The notes under the pieces: model-generated
What the model was told of the DNA's origin: nothing
What the model saw: the letters and a program-made list of their open reading frames with translations, nothing else
Databases searched by the model: none
Made by a program: the position numbers and the translations under genes
Shown: positions 17,015 through 25,504 of the stretch, in pieces
Layout: each line of letters opens with the position of its first letter
Position numbering within the stretch: position 1 is the first letter of the stretch
Origin: Roseburia hominis
GTDB taxonomy: Bacteria > Bacillota > Clostridia > Lachnospirales > Lachnospiraceae
Direction: 5' to 3'
Length of the DNA stretch: 64,000 nucleotides
Assembly (NCBI GenBank): GCA_040702975.1
Contig: CP159990.1
Span: 620,001-684,000 of the forward strand

Positions 17015-17743
17015 ATGAAAAACGCAGATGTAAGAAACATGAGTAAACATGATTTGGGACAATTCTTTGAATGTTCCCACGTGAGTTTTAATCCCAAGGA
17101 GAAGATAATTGAAAACTGTCATAAAGCTATTGAGTATAACCTTGCCGGAGTATATTGTAATCCTTACGAAGTTCCAATTGTAAAACCCATTATTGAGGGA
17201 TCGGGTTTATTCCTTGGTATGAGTCTTGCATTTCCAAGAGGGATTGACCTTCCCGATGTAAAGGCATACAATGCGCAGAAAATTCAGGAGCTTGGCGTGA
17301 CAAATATTGATTTTGTTATCAATTATCGAGCGGCCAAAGAGGGGCATTGGGATATTATTGAAGAGGAAGTAGAGAAAGTGAGACACGCCGTTCCGGAAGC
17401 AGTTTTAAAGATGATTGTTGAATGTTGTGAGCTAAACGATGAGCAGTTGGAAAAAGCTGTACAGATTGGCATTAAGAATAAGGTTAATTATATTAAATCT
17501 AATACTGGTCAATTAAAAGGTCCGACTTTCCATCAGATTAAGATGATGGCAGATATGGTGAAAGAGACAGACACGTTACTTAAAGTATCCGGTGTGCAGA
17601 GTCCGAAACCACAGAATGCATTTATTTATCTTCTGGCGGGGGCAAGAAGAATTGGCACACAGACTCCTTTTGAAATGCTTGACGGTATTGACGAACTGAG
17701 AGAGGCCGGTATTTTTGATTCTGTACAGCTTGATGAGCGGTAG
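17015..17743 (+). CDS. DeoC-like class I aldolase
   Basis: A 242-residue protein of the deoxyribose-phosphate aldolase family. Features: AGVYCNPYEVPIV in an early strand, FPRGID, a central NIDFVINYRAAKEG (where DeoC has the E-I/D-D-V/M-V-I/N motif), VLKMIVECCELND, and NYIKSNTGQLKGPT, whose Lys matches the Schiff-base lysine of the DeoC KTSTG motif. The operator lies upstream of ATG 17015, which has GGAGG at 17003-17007; earlier in-frame ATGs are inside the promoter. First gene of an operon with a FGGY kinase and transporter, so it likely splits the phosphorylated product of that kinase. Substrate unknown. Confidence 0.85.
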   Translation: MKNADVRNMSKHDLGQFFECSHVSFNPKEKIIENCHKAIEYNLAGVYCNPYEVPIVKPIIEGSGLFLGMSLAFPRGIDLPDVKAYNAQKIQELGVTNIDFVINYRAAKEGHWDIIEEEVEKVRHAVPEAVLKMIVECCELNDEQLEKAVQIGIKNKVNYIKSNTGQLKGPTFHQIKMMADMVKETDTLLKVSGVQSPKPQNAFIYLLAGARRIGTQTPFEMLDGIDELREAGIFDSVQLDER

Positions 17744-17752
17744 GTGTTTAGT

Positions 17753-19303
17753 ATGGGCAAATATTTAGTAGGTATTGATGAGGGGACAACAGGATGTAAA
17801 ACATGCGTATTCGATTTAGAAGGTAATCTTATGGGGATGTCCTACAGTGAGTATTCGTGTATATATCCAAAACCTGGCTATGTAGAGCAAAAACCGGAGG
17901 AAGTATTATCAAAACTGTTCGCTACTTGCAAAGAAGCCATTGAAAACTCCGGGATAGATGCGAATAACATATTAGCGATGGGGTTGTCAACAATTTCAAA
18001 TTCATTCAGTATCATGGATGAGAATGAAAATTTACTGCATGATTTTGTAGTGTGGAATGATATTCGTGTTACGGAATTGGAGATTAAAACGTTGAAGGAG
18101 AATTTCTCTCCGGAGGAACACTATCATACGACTGGGAGACCTATTACAACAGGAAATGCCGGTATCGCCAAATTCCTATGGTTCCAAAATCATGAGCCGG
18201 AAAAGTGGTCGAAAGTTTCCAGAATCTGTTGCACTCAGGATTACTATCTAAAGCAGTTCGGTGCGGACGGCTATTATGTGGATGACACTTCTGCTTCACG
18301 GATGGCTGCAACTGATATTATAAAGCATCAGTGGTCGGAAAAACATCTTAAACTTGCTGGGCTTGAAGGCGTTCAGATGCCGGAGATTGTTGTAGAACCG
18401 GGAAAAATAGTTGGGACAATAAAAGAAGAGATATCGATTAAGACAGGCCTGCCGGTAGGCTGCAAGATTTGTTTGGGGGCTATTGACCAAAATTGCAGTA
18501 CCTTTGGCGGTGGTTTGGTGGAAAGCGGATCTGCAGTTATGGTGATTGGTACTTTTGGAAGTTGTTTTATTGCATCTAATCAACCAGCATATGATCCCAA
18601 TATGAAGCTGGTAGTAAAAGAAAACCATGGCATGGGTAATTATACTGTAGAAGGAATGTCAAGTGCGGCTGGTTCGGCATTCAGATGGTACAGGGATACT
18701 TGCTGTCAAGATGAAGTTACTCTTGCAGCAGCTTCAGGAAAAGATGTTTACGACCTTATTGTGGAGGGGGCTAAGGAATCGCCGATCGGAGCTAATGGTG
18801 TTTTTTTCCTTCCATATCTTCAGGGAGTATCGGCGAAGCAGGATTATAATGCGCGTGGCACATTTCTTGGCATGACATTAAAGAATGACCACAACGATAT
18901 GAGCCGTGCCGTATTGGAAGGAGTTTGCTTTGAGATGCTTGACATTGTCAATGCAGAGAGGGCAGCAGGAATTCCTTTATCCAGTATAAGGATTGTCGGC
19001 GGAGCGTCGAAAAGTGATTTTTGGTGCCAGATGTTTGCAGATATTATTCAGGTGCCATTTGAGGTGGTTAATTCTACGGAGACGGGGTGCCTTGGGGCCG
19101 CAATGTATGCCGGTATCGCCTTGGGGATATATGAGTCCTGCAGTGATGCGGTGAAGAAAGCGGTAGTTGTAAGCAAGATATTTTATCCGGATGAGAGAAA
19201 GGCAGAAGAATATCAGAGAGTATTTGATAAATGGAAAAACGCCTATGAAGCGTTAAAGGATGGTTTCTATATGGAAGCCGATAGTGAGGAAGAGAGGAAA
19301 TGA
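17753..19303 (+). CDS. FGGY-family carbohydrate kinase
   Basis: A 516-residue sugar kinase related to xylulokinase, glycerol kinase and the AI-2 kinase LsrK. Domain I has LVGIDEGTTGCKTCVFD (phosphate 1 motif) and PGYVEQKPEEV. The substrate region holds VVWNDIRVTELE. Domain II has GCKICLGAIDQNCSTFGGG and the late signature IRIVGGASKSDFWCQMFADI. Start ATG 17753 has TAGGTG before it; a GTG at 17744 abuts the aldolase stop and is the alternative. Paired with a DeoC-like aldolase it recalls lsrK/lsrF-type or deoxysugar pathways, but lsrACDB-type transport genes are absent. Confidence 0.88.
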   Translation: MGKYLVGIDEGTTGCKTCVFDLEGNLMGMSYSEYSCIYPKPGYVEQKPEEVLSKLFATCKEAIENSGIDANNILAMGLSTISNSFSIMDENENLLHDFVVWNDIRVTELEIKTLKENFSPEEHYHTTGRPITTGNAGIAKFLWFQNHEPEKWSKVSRICCTQDYYLKQFGADGYYVDDTSASRMAATDIIKHQWSEKHLKLAGLEGVQMPEIVVEPGKIVGTIKEEISIKTGLPVGCKICLGAIDQNCSTFGGGLVESGSAVMVIGTFGSCFIASNQPAYDPNMKLVVKENHGMGNYTVEGMSSAAGSAFRWYRDTCCQDEVTLAAASGKDVYDLIVEGAKESPIGANGVFFLPYLQGVSAKQDYNARGTFLGMTLKNDHNDMSRAVLEGVCFEMLDIVNAERAAGIPLSSIRIVGGASKSDFWCQMFADIIQVPFEVVNSTETGCLGAAMYAGIALGIYESCSDAVKKAVVVSKIFYPDERKAEEYQRVFDKWKNAYEALKDGFYMEADSEEERK

Positions 19304-19304
19304 T

Positions 19305-20705
19305 ATGGAGAAACAAAAGAAAGGTAAGATAGAGAAGCTCAGCGATTTTTTTGAGAGAGTGCTGCCTGATTCCATAACAATTGCATTTATACTTATGATT
19401 GTTGTTATTATTTTAGCAATTGTCTTAACAGGTGCGCCGTTGATCACTTCAACTGAGGATCAATTGAGCATTGTTGATTCGATTGGTAAGAATTTCTGGA
19501 ACCTGCTGGCCTTTAGTATGCAGATGTGTCTTGCGTCAATTTTAGGTACTGTTGTTGCAAAATCCCCACCGGCAAGCAAGATATTAGGTAAAGTATGTGC
19601 GGTGCCGAACAGTCTGCTGGCATGCTATCTCTTCTCCTGTATCTTATCAGGAGTGTTATCTTGGATTCACTGGGCAGTAGGTTGGTTTGGCTGTATCGTA
19701 ATTGCAAAACAGATTATGGTTCAGGCGCATAATAAAGGATTAAAGATTCATGCTCCGCACTTTGTTGCTACCACTTTTATTATATGTCTTATGATGGGGC
19801 AGGGTCCATCTGCCAGCCAGATTGCTTTTGGAGCCACCCCCGGTTATTTGAAATCGTTGGTTGATCCGGCAACAGCAGCTGGATTGAAGGACTATTATAC
19901 TATTATTGAAGTGGCTTGTCAGCCTCAGGCTATCATCACAGAATTACTGGCTGCTGCTTTAATGTTTATCGTTCTTTACAAAATGAAACCGAAGGAAGAC
20001 GCAAAATTTTTTGATGGTATGACGAAGGAACGGTTAATTGATTATACTGCGACCCCTGATTTGGCTGTTGATAAATCTACTCTTGCTAAGAGATTGTCCA
20101 ACAGTGCAGTGATTGGTGTGCTGATGGGAGTCCTCTTCCTGGTTTATGCAATAAAAGGACTTATAACCAACGGATTTGCGGGATTTGGCATCAACGAATT
20201 CAACATGATTCTGTTTGGATTGTGCTTAGTATTATGCTTGAGACCAAGAATTTTTGGTGAATTATTTAAAGAATCTGTAACAAGTGTATGGGGGTTTATA
20301 GTTCAGTTTCCTATTTATGCGGCGATTTTTGGTGTTATGACCGGAACTGGACTGGATTCAGTCATTTCCAATGCGTTCCTCACTATTGCCTCCGCTCGTA
20401 CATGGCCAAGCATAGCGTATGTGTACAGCGCGTTCCTTAATATATTTGTGCCGTCAGGCGGTTCTAAATTTATTATTGAAGCGCCATATATTATTCCAAT
20501 TACTCAACAGTTGAATGTTGACATAAAAACAATTTTAATGTCCTATGGATTCGGGGATAATTCTACAAATATGTTAACTCCATTCTGGTGGATTGCTCCA
20601 TGTGGAATGGCAAAAATTGATTATCATAAAGTAATGCCATATGCGGTAGTAGCTTGCGGGGTTAGCGTTGTATATTTTATCATTGCTATGTTCTTCTGGG
20701 TATAA
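19305..20705 (+). CDS. AtoE-like short-chain fatty acid family transporter
   Basis: A 466-residue membrane protein with about 11-12 hydrophobic segments. It aligns by eye with E. coli AtoE: FWNLLAFSMQMCL near residue 60, SWIHWAVGWFGCIVIAKQI, VQFPIYAAIFGVMTGTGLDSVIS, and NIFVPSGGSKFIIEAPYIIP. Start ATG 19305 lies two bases after the kinase stop, with GAGAGG upstream. AtoE-family members move short organic acids, so an organic acid or hydroxy-acid substrate is possible. The pairing with a sugar kinase is unusual, and I leave the substrate open. Confidence 0.85.
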   Translation: MEKQKKGKIEKLSDFFERVLPDSITIAFILMIVVIILAIVLTGAPLITSTEDQLSIVDSIGKNFWNLLAFSMQMCLASILGTVVAKSPPASKILGKVCAVPNSLLACYLFSCILSGVLSWIHWAVGWFGCIVIAKQIMVQAHNKGLKIHAPHFVATTFIICLMMGQGPSASQIAFGATPGYLKSLVDPATAAGLKDYYTIIEVACQPQAIITELLAAALMFIVLYKMKPKEDAKFFDGMTKERLIDYTATPDLAVDKSTLAKRLSNSAVIGVLMGVLFLVYAIKGLITNGFAGFGINEFNMILFGLCLVLCLRPRIFGELFKESVTSVWGFIVQFPIYAAIFGVMTGTGLDSVISNAFLTIASARTWPSIAYVYSAFLNIFVPSGGSKFIIEAPYIIPITQQLNVDIKTILMSYGFGDNSTNMLTPFWWIAPCGMAKIDYHKVMPYAVVACGVSVVYFIIAMFFWV

Positions 20706-20774
20706 TTATGCATTTGAGATTTACTGTAAAATTAGGAGAAATATGAAATTGGGATAGTTAAGGAGGGAAAGACA

Positions 20775-21176
20775 GTGAATTTGCTTAAACAATTTTGGAA
20801 GAGAGCATTTGATTATAATGGAGTAATATCCAGAAAAGACTTTCTCTTAACCATTGCGGTAAATGTGCTAATATTTACGTGGTTGAACGTAACGGCATTA
20901 CTGTTTGCAGTACTGGATTCTCAAAGTGGGGGAATCTTGTTAACGATAGGCGGGAGTTTTGCATACTTGGGAACAGCCTATCTGATATTACAGATATTCC
21001 CGATGATTGCGCTCATTATACGCCGACTTCACGACCACAATGAAAAATGGTGGATAATTTTATTGGGAGTGCATCCTATCGGCTTTATCTTTTTGACTGT
21101 CATATTATTCATGGGGACTGTGACGGAAGGAAATCGCTGGAGGCAGATGGATATTCAAAAAGGATTACTTATATAA
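20775..21176 (+). CDS. DUF805 membrane protein
   Basis: A 133-residue protein with about four membrane segments. It shows the DUF805 pattern: FDYNGVISRKDFLLTI at the start and IRRLHDHNEKWWIILLG in the third segment (RRLHD-x-x-x-x-WW). Start GTG 20775 follows AAGGAGGG with a 7-base spacer. It lies 69 nt after the transporter and before a strong terminator, so it is probably the operon's last gene. The family function is not established; it often accompanies stress or membrane genes. Confidence 0.8.
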   Translation: MNLLKQFWKRAFDYNGVISRKDFLLTIAVNVLIFTWLNVTALLFAVLDSQSGGILLTIGGSFAYLGTAYLILQIFPMIALIIRRLHDHNEKWWIILLGVHPIGFIFLTVILFMGTVTEGNRWRQMDIQKGLLI

Positions 21177-21190
21177 TAAATAACGCGATA

Positions 21191-21238
21191 TTAAAAACAG
21201 CTGTGAGAAACAGGAGGATTCTCACAGCTGTTTTTAAA
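21191..21238 (+). terminator. Strong Rho-independent terminator
   Basis: AAAAACAGCTGTGAGAA and TTCTCACAGCTGTTTTT form a 17-bp perfect stem ending in T residues. It closes the aldolase-kinase-transporter-DUF805 operon. Confidence 0.9.
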
Positions 21239-21312
21239 TTGACATTTAAAAAATATATAGATATAATTGCAATGTAAATAGGAAATTTTTCCATTAGGAA
21301 GGTAATGAAAAG

Positions 21313-22080
21313 ATGACAGAAGATTTTTCAAGTTTAATTAACCGGAATTCCAGCAGGAACCTGAGCAGACAGCTGGAGGATATATTTCGTGATTATATAA
21401 ATGAAGGAAAGTGGAAACCGGATACTCTTATTCCATCGGAAGCTGTGTTAAGCAAATGTTTTGGCGTGAGCAGAGCTACAGTCCGCGCAGCTTTAATCAG
21501 TATGGAGCAAGATAAACTGTTGTACCGTATTCAGGGGAAGGGGACGGCAGTGCTGTCAAAGCAGCTTAGTAGCAGTATTCCTGTTGCAGGACTACGGAGA
21601 GCAATTCATAAAGCAGGATTGGAAAACAATGAAAAGCTTAATGTGTTGTTGTGTGAAAAAAGAAAGGCGCCAGATGACGTTGCCAAAAAACTGAATATAC
21701 CGGTAAACGATGCAGTGATTTATGTGGAACGTACCAGTATTCTTGCAGTTTCTAAAGAGCCGCGTTCACTTCAATATATTTATATTCCTGAGAAAATAGC
21801 GGATGTTATTAATTTGTCAGAGATAAGGAACCATTTTTTTCATGAACTTTTCGAAAGGGCAGGAATCTACATGTGCAAAACAAAAGAGTGGCTTAGTGTC
21901 TCTGGAACGACTCCACATGAATCAGAATGTCTGAAGGTTAATTTGCACACGCCTTCTTTTGTTATTGAGGAGTTGCGTTTTAATCAAAACAAAGTACCAT
22001 ATTATTACATGAAGATAATCCGCCCCAGTGGAAGCTTGAAGTTTGAATTTTCTTCTGTTCAGGATGAGTGGGAAAAGTAG
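21313..22080 (+). CDS. GntR/HutC-family regulator, divergent member
   Basis: A 255-residue regulator: helix-turn-helix at residues 18-85 (DTLIPSEAVLSKCFGVSRATVRAALISMEQD, GKGTAVL) and a UTRA domain after 95. Its recognition helix reads SRATVRAAL instead of SRMTARAVV in the two other HutC-type proteins here, and its UTRA end differs (YYYMKIIRPSGSLKFEF), so it probably binds another site and ligand. It stands alone after the terminator. About 25 nt after its stop codon the leuS leader relic begins, which suggests the gene arrived with the inserted block. Confidence 0.85.
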   Translation: MTEDFSSLINRNSSRNLSRQLEDIFRDYINEGKWKPDTLIPSEAVLSKCFGVSRATVRAALISMEQDKLLYRIQGKGTAVLSKQLSSSIPVAGLRRAIHKAGLENNEKLNVLLCEKRKAPDDVAKKLNIPVNDAVIYVERTSILAVSKEPRSLQYIYIPEKIADVINLSEIRNHFFHELFERAGIYMCKTKEWLSVSGTTPHESECLKVNLHTPSFVIEELRFNQNKVPYYYMKIIRPSGSLKFEFSSVQDEWEK

Positions 22081-22103
22081 ACGCTGTTTAAATTTAGATA
22101 AAA

Positions 22104-22206
22104 GAAGTCAAGAACCTCTTGACGAGAAGGGCAGCGGTGAAGAAGAGTGGTACCACGGAACAAAGTCTTTCGTCTCTTAGCTGTTAAGAGGCGGAGGACT
22201 TTTTAT
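22104..22206 (+). promoter_or_regulatory. 5'-truncated T-box leader
   Basis: The T-box sequence AGAGTGGTACCACGG (22144-22158 region) pairs with uncharged tRNA acceptor ends in complete leaders. It is followed by a terminator hairpin (about 22163-22206: AAGTC...CGTCTCTT / AAGAGGCGG..GGACTTTTT). A short stem GTCAAGA/TCTTGAC precedes it. Stem I with the specifier loop, normally about 100 nt more, is absent because the gntR gene ends at 22080. It leads into the leuS remnant, so the original specifier was presumably for leucine. Confidence 0.8.
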
Positions 22207-22233
22207 AGGTTTAAGAAAACGGAGGAAAAAACA

Positions 22234-22352
22234 ATGGCTGCACCTTATAATCATAAGGCAATCGATAAAAAAATGGAAAGAAAAGAGGGCTGAGATTCCG
22301 GTGAACCTCGAAGGGGATGTGAACGGCAATTCAAAGCAGAAGTATTATTGTC
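22234..22352 (+). pseudogene. leuS: leuS 5' fragment (leucyl-tRNA synthetase relic)
   Basis: ATG 22234 after GGAGG opens MAAPYNHKAIDKK, the classic LeuRS N-terminus. A run of seven A (22270-22276 region) shifts the frame, and the open frame then stops after 19 codons. Reading one A fewer restores KKWKEKRAEIPVNLEGDVN and ...KQKYYC, where complete LeuRS continues LDMFPYPSG. At that point (22352) the sequence jumps into the IS256-family end. So about 40 codons remain. A functional leuS must lie elsewhere. Confidence 0.88.
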
Positions 22353-22391
22353 GAGGGCGTAAAAAATCTTGTGTCTATAAAAATGAATTTT
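22353..22391 (+). mobile_element. Stranded left end of the IS256-family element
   Basis: Thirty-nine bases starting GAGGGCGTAAAAAATCTTG match 14454-14493 except for one missing A. No transposase or right end follows. The sequence diverges right after GAATTTT. This records a second insertion, into leuS, later removed by deletion. Confidence 0.88.
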
Positions 22392-22413
22392 GAAAAATGA
22401 AATAGTAAAACCC

Positions 22414-22442
22414 TTGCGGTTTCCCTTGAAAGCGTGTAGAAT
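22414..22442 (+). promoter_or_regulatory. Promoter of the cation efflux gene
   Basis: TTGCGG (22414-22419), 17-nt spacer, TAGAAT (22437-22442), 45 nt before the ATG at 22488. Confidence 0.6.
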
Positions 22443-22487
22443 ATAATCTAATATTCGATGAAAGCAATAATGAGAGGACGGAATTAC

Positions 22488-23663
22488 ATGACAGATTTAT
22501 TAGTCAGATTATTTGTAAAGGATTATAAGGATACGGAAAAGGTGTCTGTCCGTACTGCTTACGGTGTGTTGGCGAGTATGGTAGGCATCTTTTGTAATGT
22601 GGTTTTATCACTGGCGAAGATGGCGGTAGGGTTGGTGCTTCACAGCGTCTCGGTCACGGCAGATGCATTTAACAACCTGTCGGATGCGGGTTCTTCGATC
22701 ATCGGGCTTGTGGGAGTGAAGATGGCGGAGAAGCCGGCGGACGAGGAGCATCCCTTCGGGCATGGGCGAATTGAGTATATCGCTGCGCTGATCGTGGCCT
22801 TTCTGGTCATTGAGGTGGGATTTACCTTTTTCAAAGATTCGATCGCGAAGATCCGGGAGCCACAGGAACTGAAATTTCAGGTGGTATCCGTGTGCATTCT
22901 GGTTCTTTCGATTGGAGTGAAGCTGTGGCTGGGATTGTTTAACCGGAAACTGGGGAAACGGATCGACTCCCAGGTGATGATGGCGACAGCGGCAGATTCC
23001 ATGGGAGATGTAGTTACCACGTCCGCCACAATTTTATCCCTGCTGTTTTTCCAGATCACAGGCAGGAATATTGACGGTTTTGTGGGACTTGGAGTATCGT
23101 TGGTGGTTATGTGGGCCGGTATCGGTATTGCGAAAGATACGCTGGAACCTCTGATCGGTGCGCCGGTCACGAAGGAAGAATACAGGAGAATCAAGAAATT
23201 TGTAGAACAATATGATGGGATTGTGGGAAGCCACGATCTGATCATTCATAATTACGGGCCGGGGAGGAGCATGGCGAGTATCCATGCGGAGGTGCCGAAT
23301 GATGTTTCGATTGAGCATTCCCATGAGATTATTGACCGCATCGAGAGGGAGGCTGCAAAAGAACTGGAGATGTTTTTGGTGATACATATGGACCCGATCG
23401 AGACCCGGGACGAGAAGGTACTGAAGATCAGGCGACAGACAGAGGAGGTTGTGGCACGCCTGGATGCGAAGTGCAGTATCCACGATTTCCGAATGGTGGA
23501 CGGAGAGGAGCAGATCAATCTGATCTTCGATTTGGTAGTTCCCTGGGGGTACTCTGCGGACGAGGAAAATGCTCTGATGATGAAGGTGATGGAGGAAGTG
23601 CAGAAAATAGATCCGCGTTATCAGTGCGTGATTACTTTGGAACAGAGTTATGTTTCTGAGTAA
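22488..23663 (+). CDS. Cation diffusion facilitator family transporter
   Basis: A 391-residue CDF protein exporting divalent metals (Zn, Fe, Mn or Cd) against protons. About six membrane segments span residues 20-215. Metal-site motifs HSVSVTADAFNNLSDAGSS in segment 2 and DSMGDVVTTSATI in segment 5 provide the conserved Asp pairs, with EHPFGHGRIEY between. A C-terminal cytoplasmic domain (SHDLIIHNYGPGRSMASIHAEV) follows. Start ATG 22488 has GAGAGGA upstream; an earlier in-frame ATG at 22458 lacks a site. Which metal it carries is not decided by the sequence. Confidence 0.92.
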   Translation: MTDLLVRLFVKDYKDTEKVSVRTAYGVLASMVGIFCNVVLSLAKMAVGLVLHSVSVTADAFNNLSDAGSSIIGLVGVKMAEKPADEEHPFGHGRIEYIAALIVAFLVIEVGFTFFKDSIAKIREPQELKFQVVSVCILVLSIGVKLWLGLFNRKLGKRIDSQVMMATAADSMGDVVTTSATILSLLFFQITGRNIDGFVGLGVSLVVMWAGIGIAKDTLEPLIGAPVTKEEYRRIKKFVEQYDGIVGSHDLIIHNYGPGRSMASIHAEVPNDVSIEHSHEIIDRIEREAAKELEMFLVIHMDPIETRDEKVLKIRRQTEEVVARLDAKCSIHDFRMVDGEEQINLIFDLVVPWGYSADEENALMMKVMEEVQKIDPRYQCVITLEQSYVSE

Positions 23664-23707
23664 AGAAAAAATATTATAAGAAATGAAAAAGTTTGCAGGA
23701 GGAAGAA

Positions 23708-24409
23708 ATGTACGGATTTGACGGAAGGGTACGATTCAGTGAGATCGATCATACGGAACGGATGACGATGCCCGCGCTAGTCAATTATTTTCAGGATTGC
23801 AGTATTTTCCAGTCGGAGGATATCGGGCTTGGAATTGAGAAATTAAAGGAAGAGAAGCGGGCATGGATCTTGTCGGCCTGGCAGATCGAGGTGAACCGCT
23901 ATCCCATGCTGGGAGAGAAGATTCGGACGTCTACGTGGGCTACCGGATTTGAAGGGTTCTTTGGGACCAGGAATTTTCAAATGGTGAAGGAAGACGGAGA
24001 AGTGCTGGCGTATGCCAATTCTATCTGGATTTTCATGGATGTGGAGAAGGGGCGTCCGGTGCGACCGGGGGAAGAGGATATTGCATCGTACGGTACGGAG
24101 AAGGCGCTGGATATGGAGTATGCCCCAAGGAAGATCGCTCTGCCGAAGGAGAGCTGTCCGGGGGAGAGTTTCCCGGTGAGAAGATACCAGATTGATACCA
24201 ATGAGCATGTGAATAACTGCCAGTATATTCAGATGGCGGTGGAGGCGCTGCCGGAGTGTGAGCGGGCAAAACGTATCCGGGTGGAATATAAGAAATCTGC
24301 GGTGTTGGGAGATCGGATTTATCCAAGTATTGCGCGGGAGGAGACGAGAAAGGTGGCAGTCCTCGGCGACGAGGCGGGAAAGCCATATGCAGTTGTGGAA
24401 TTTCGGTAG
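23708..24409 (+). CDS. Acyl-ACP thioesterase
   Basis: A 233-residue hotdog-fold thioesterase of the FatA/B-like bacterial group, releasing fatty acids from acyl carrier protein. N-terminal hotdog: GRVRFSEIDHTERMTMPALVNYFQDCSIFQSE and AWQIEVNRYPMLGEKIRTSTWATGFEGFFGTRNFQM. C-terminal hotdog: RRYQIDTNEHVNNCQYIQMA with the Asn-His pair typical of the active site. GCAGGAGGAAG lies just before ATG 23708. It sits 44 nt after the cation transporter and 29 nt before the S1-domain gene. Confidence 0.9.
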   Translation: MYGFDGRVRFSEIDHTERMTMPALVNYFQDCSIFQSEDIGLGIEKLKEEKRAWILSAWQIEVNRYPMLGEKIRTSTWATGFEGFFGTRNFQMVKEDGEVLAYANSIWIFMDVEKGRPVRPGEEDIASYGTEKALDMEYAPRKIALPKESCPGESFPVRRYQIDTNEHVNNCQYIQMAVEALPECERAKRIRVEYKKSAVLGDRIYPSIAREETRKVAVLGDEAGKPYAVVEFR

Positions 24410-24438
24410 AATAAAGAGAGTCGATGGAGGAAAGAGAG

Positions 24439-25266
24439 ATGGAGTTAGGAAAAAAACAGGTGCTGACGGTCGTGAAAAAGGTGGAGTTCGGAGTTTATCT
24501 TGGAACGGAGAAGGAGAAGGTGCTGCTTCCGAGAAAGCAGGTTCCGGCGGGAATAGAGCCGGGAGACCCGGTGGAGGTGTTCCTGTATAAAGATTCTTCG
24601 GATCGTTTGATCGCCACCACGAATGAGCCGAAGCTGACGCTTGGCGAGGCGGCGGTGCTGAAGGTTGTTCAGGTAGGTAAATTCGGTGCGTTTCTGGATT
24701 GGGGGCTGGAGAAGGACTTGTTCCTTCCGTTCAAGGAGCAGACTGTGAAGGTACAGGCGGGAGAAGAGTGCGTGGCTGCGCTTTATATTGACAAAAGCCA
24801 GAGACTCTGTGCCACGATGAAGGTCTATCCGTATTTGCGGACGGATTCGCCGTATCAGAAGGATGACCGGGTAGAGGGGATTATCTATGACAGCAGCAGG
24901 CAGTTCGGTATGTTCGTGGCTGTAGACGGGATTTATTCCGCGCTGATTCCCGGCAGGGAGGTTCCCGGAGGACTGAAGGTGGGACAGCGTATTCAGGCGC
25001 GTGTTACGGAGGTGAAGGCGGACGGAAAGCTGAATTTAAGCGTCCGTGAGAAGGCATTTATCCAGATGGATCAGGATGCGCTGCTGGTGCTGGAAAGAAT
25101 GGAGAAGTACGGCGGCAGGCTGCCATTCAATGACAAGGCCGATGCAGAAGTCATTAAGAAAGAGTTTGGTTTCAGCAAAAATGCATTTAAACGTGCCGTT
25201 GGGCATTTATATAAAGAAAGAAAAATCGAGATTCGAAAGGATTCTCTGGTGCTGGTGAGAAAATAG
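24439..25266 (+). CDS. CvfB-like S1 RNA-binding protein
   Basis: A 275-residue protein with three tandem S1-type OB folds (about residues 3-60, 65-130 and 140-205: LKVVQVGKFGAFLDWGLEKDLFLPFKEQ, GIIYDSSRQFGMFVAVDGIYSALIP) and a C-terminal winged helix (KADAEVIKKEFGFSKNAFKRAVGHLYKERKIEI-type). This is the order of CvfB/YitL of Firmicutes, linked to virulence and RNA metabolism in Staphylococcus. Start ATG 24439 has GGAGGAAAG before it. Its RNA targets are not known. Confidence 0.85.
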   Translation: MELGKKQVLTVVKKVEFGVYLGTEKEKVLLPRKQVPAGIEPGDPVEVFLYKDSSDRLIATTNEPKLTLGEAAVLKVVQVGKFGAFLDWGLEKDLFLPFKEQTVKVQAGEECVAALYIDKSQRLCATMKVYPYLRTDSPYQKDDRVEGIIYDSSRQFGMFVAVDGIYSALIPGREVPGGLKVGQRIQARVTEVKADGKLNLSVREKAFIQMDQDALLVLERMEKYGGRLPFNDKADAEVIKKEFGFSKNAFKRAVGHLYKERKIEIRKDSLVLVRK

Positions 25267-25504
25267 AAAAATTGTCGGAAGAACTAGTACAACGTTTCAT
25301 AAATAGCTATACCAAGTCGCTTGCCTACTTTTCCGAGTGCACGGGTCAAGGACAGAGGTTTACGAAAAGAAATTTGTGAAAATGCTTGCAATTTCTGGGA
25401 AATAGTGTATTATGAAGGACGAAGCAAAGAAATAGACAGAACTGTCCGGTGCAATGATAAGGAAGTGCACATCAGTGTGAAGGGACAGACGAAAGGAGTA
25501 CATT

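Noticed and set aside
22081..22206. Functional T-box riboswitch
   Set aside because: Stem I with the specifier loop is missing and the gene downstream is a 40-codon relic, so it cannot read tRNA-Leu in the normal way.
22281..22345. TPP riboswitch (GGCTGAGA ... TGAACCT resembles its core)
   Set aside because: The rest of the riboswitch consensus is absent, and the same bases encode the LeuRS N-terminal sequence RAEIPVNLEGDVN in the repaired frame.
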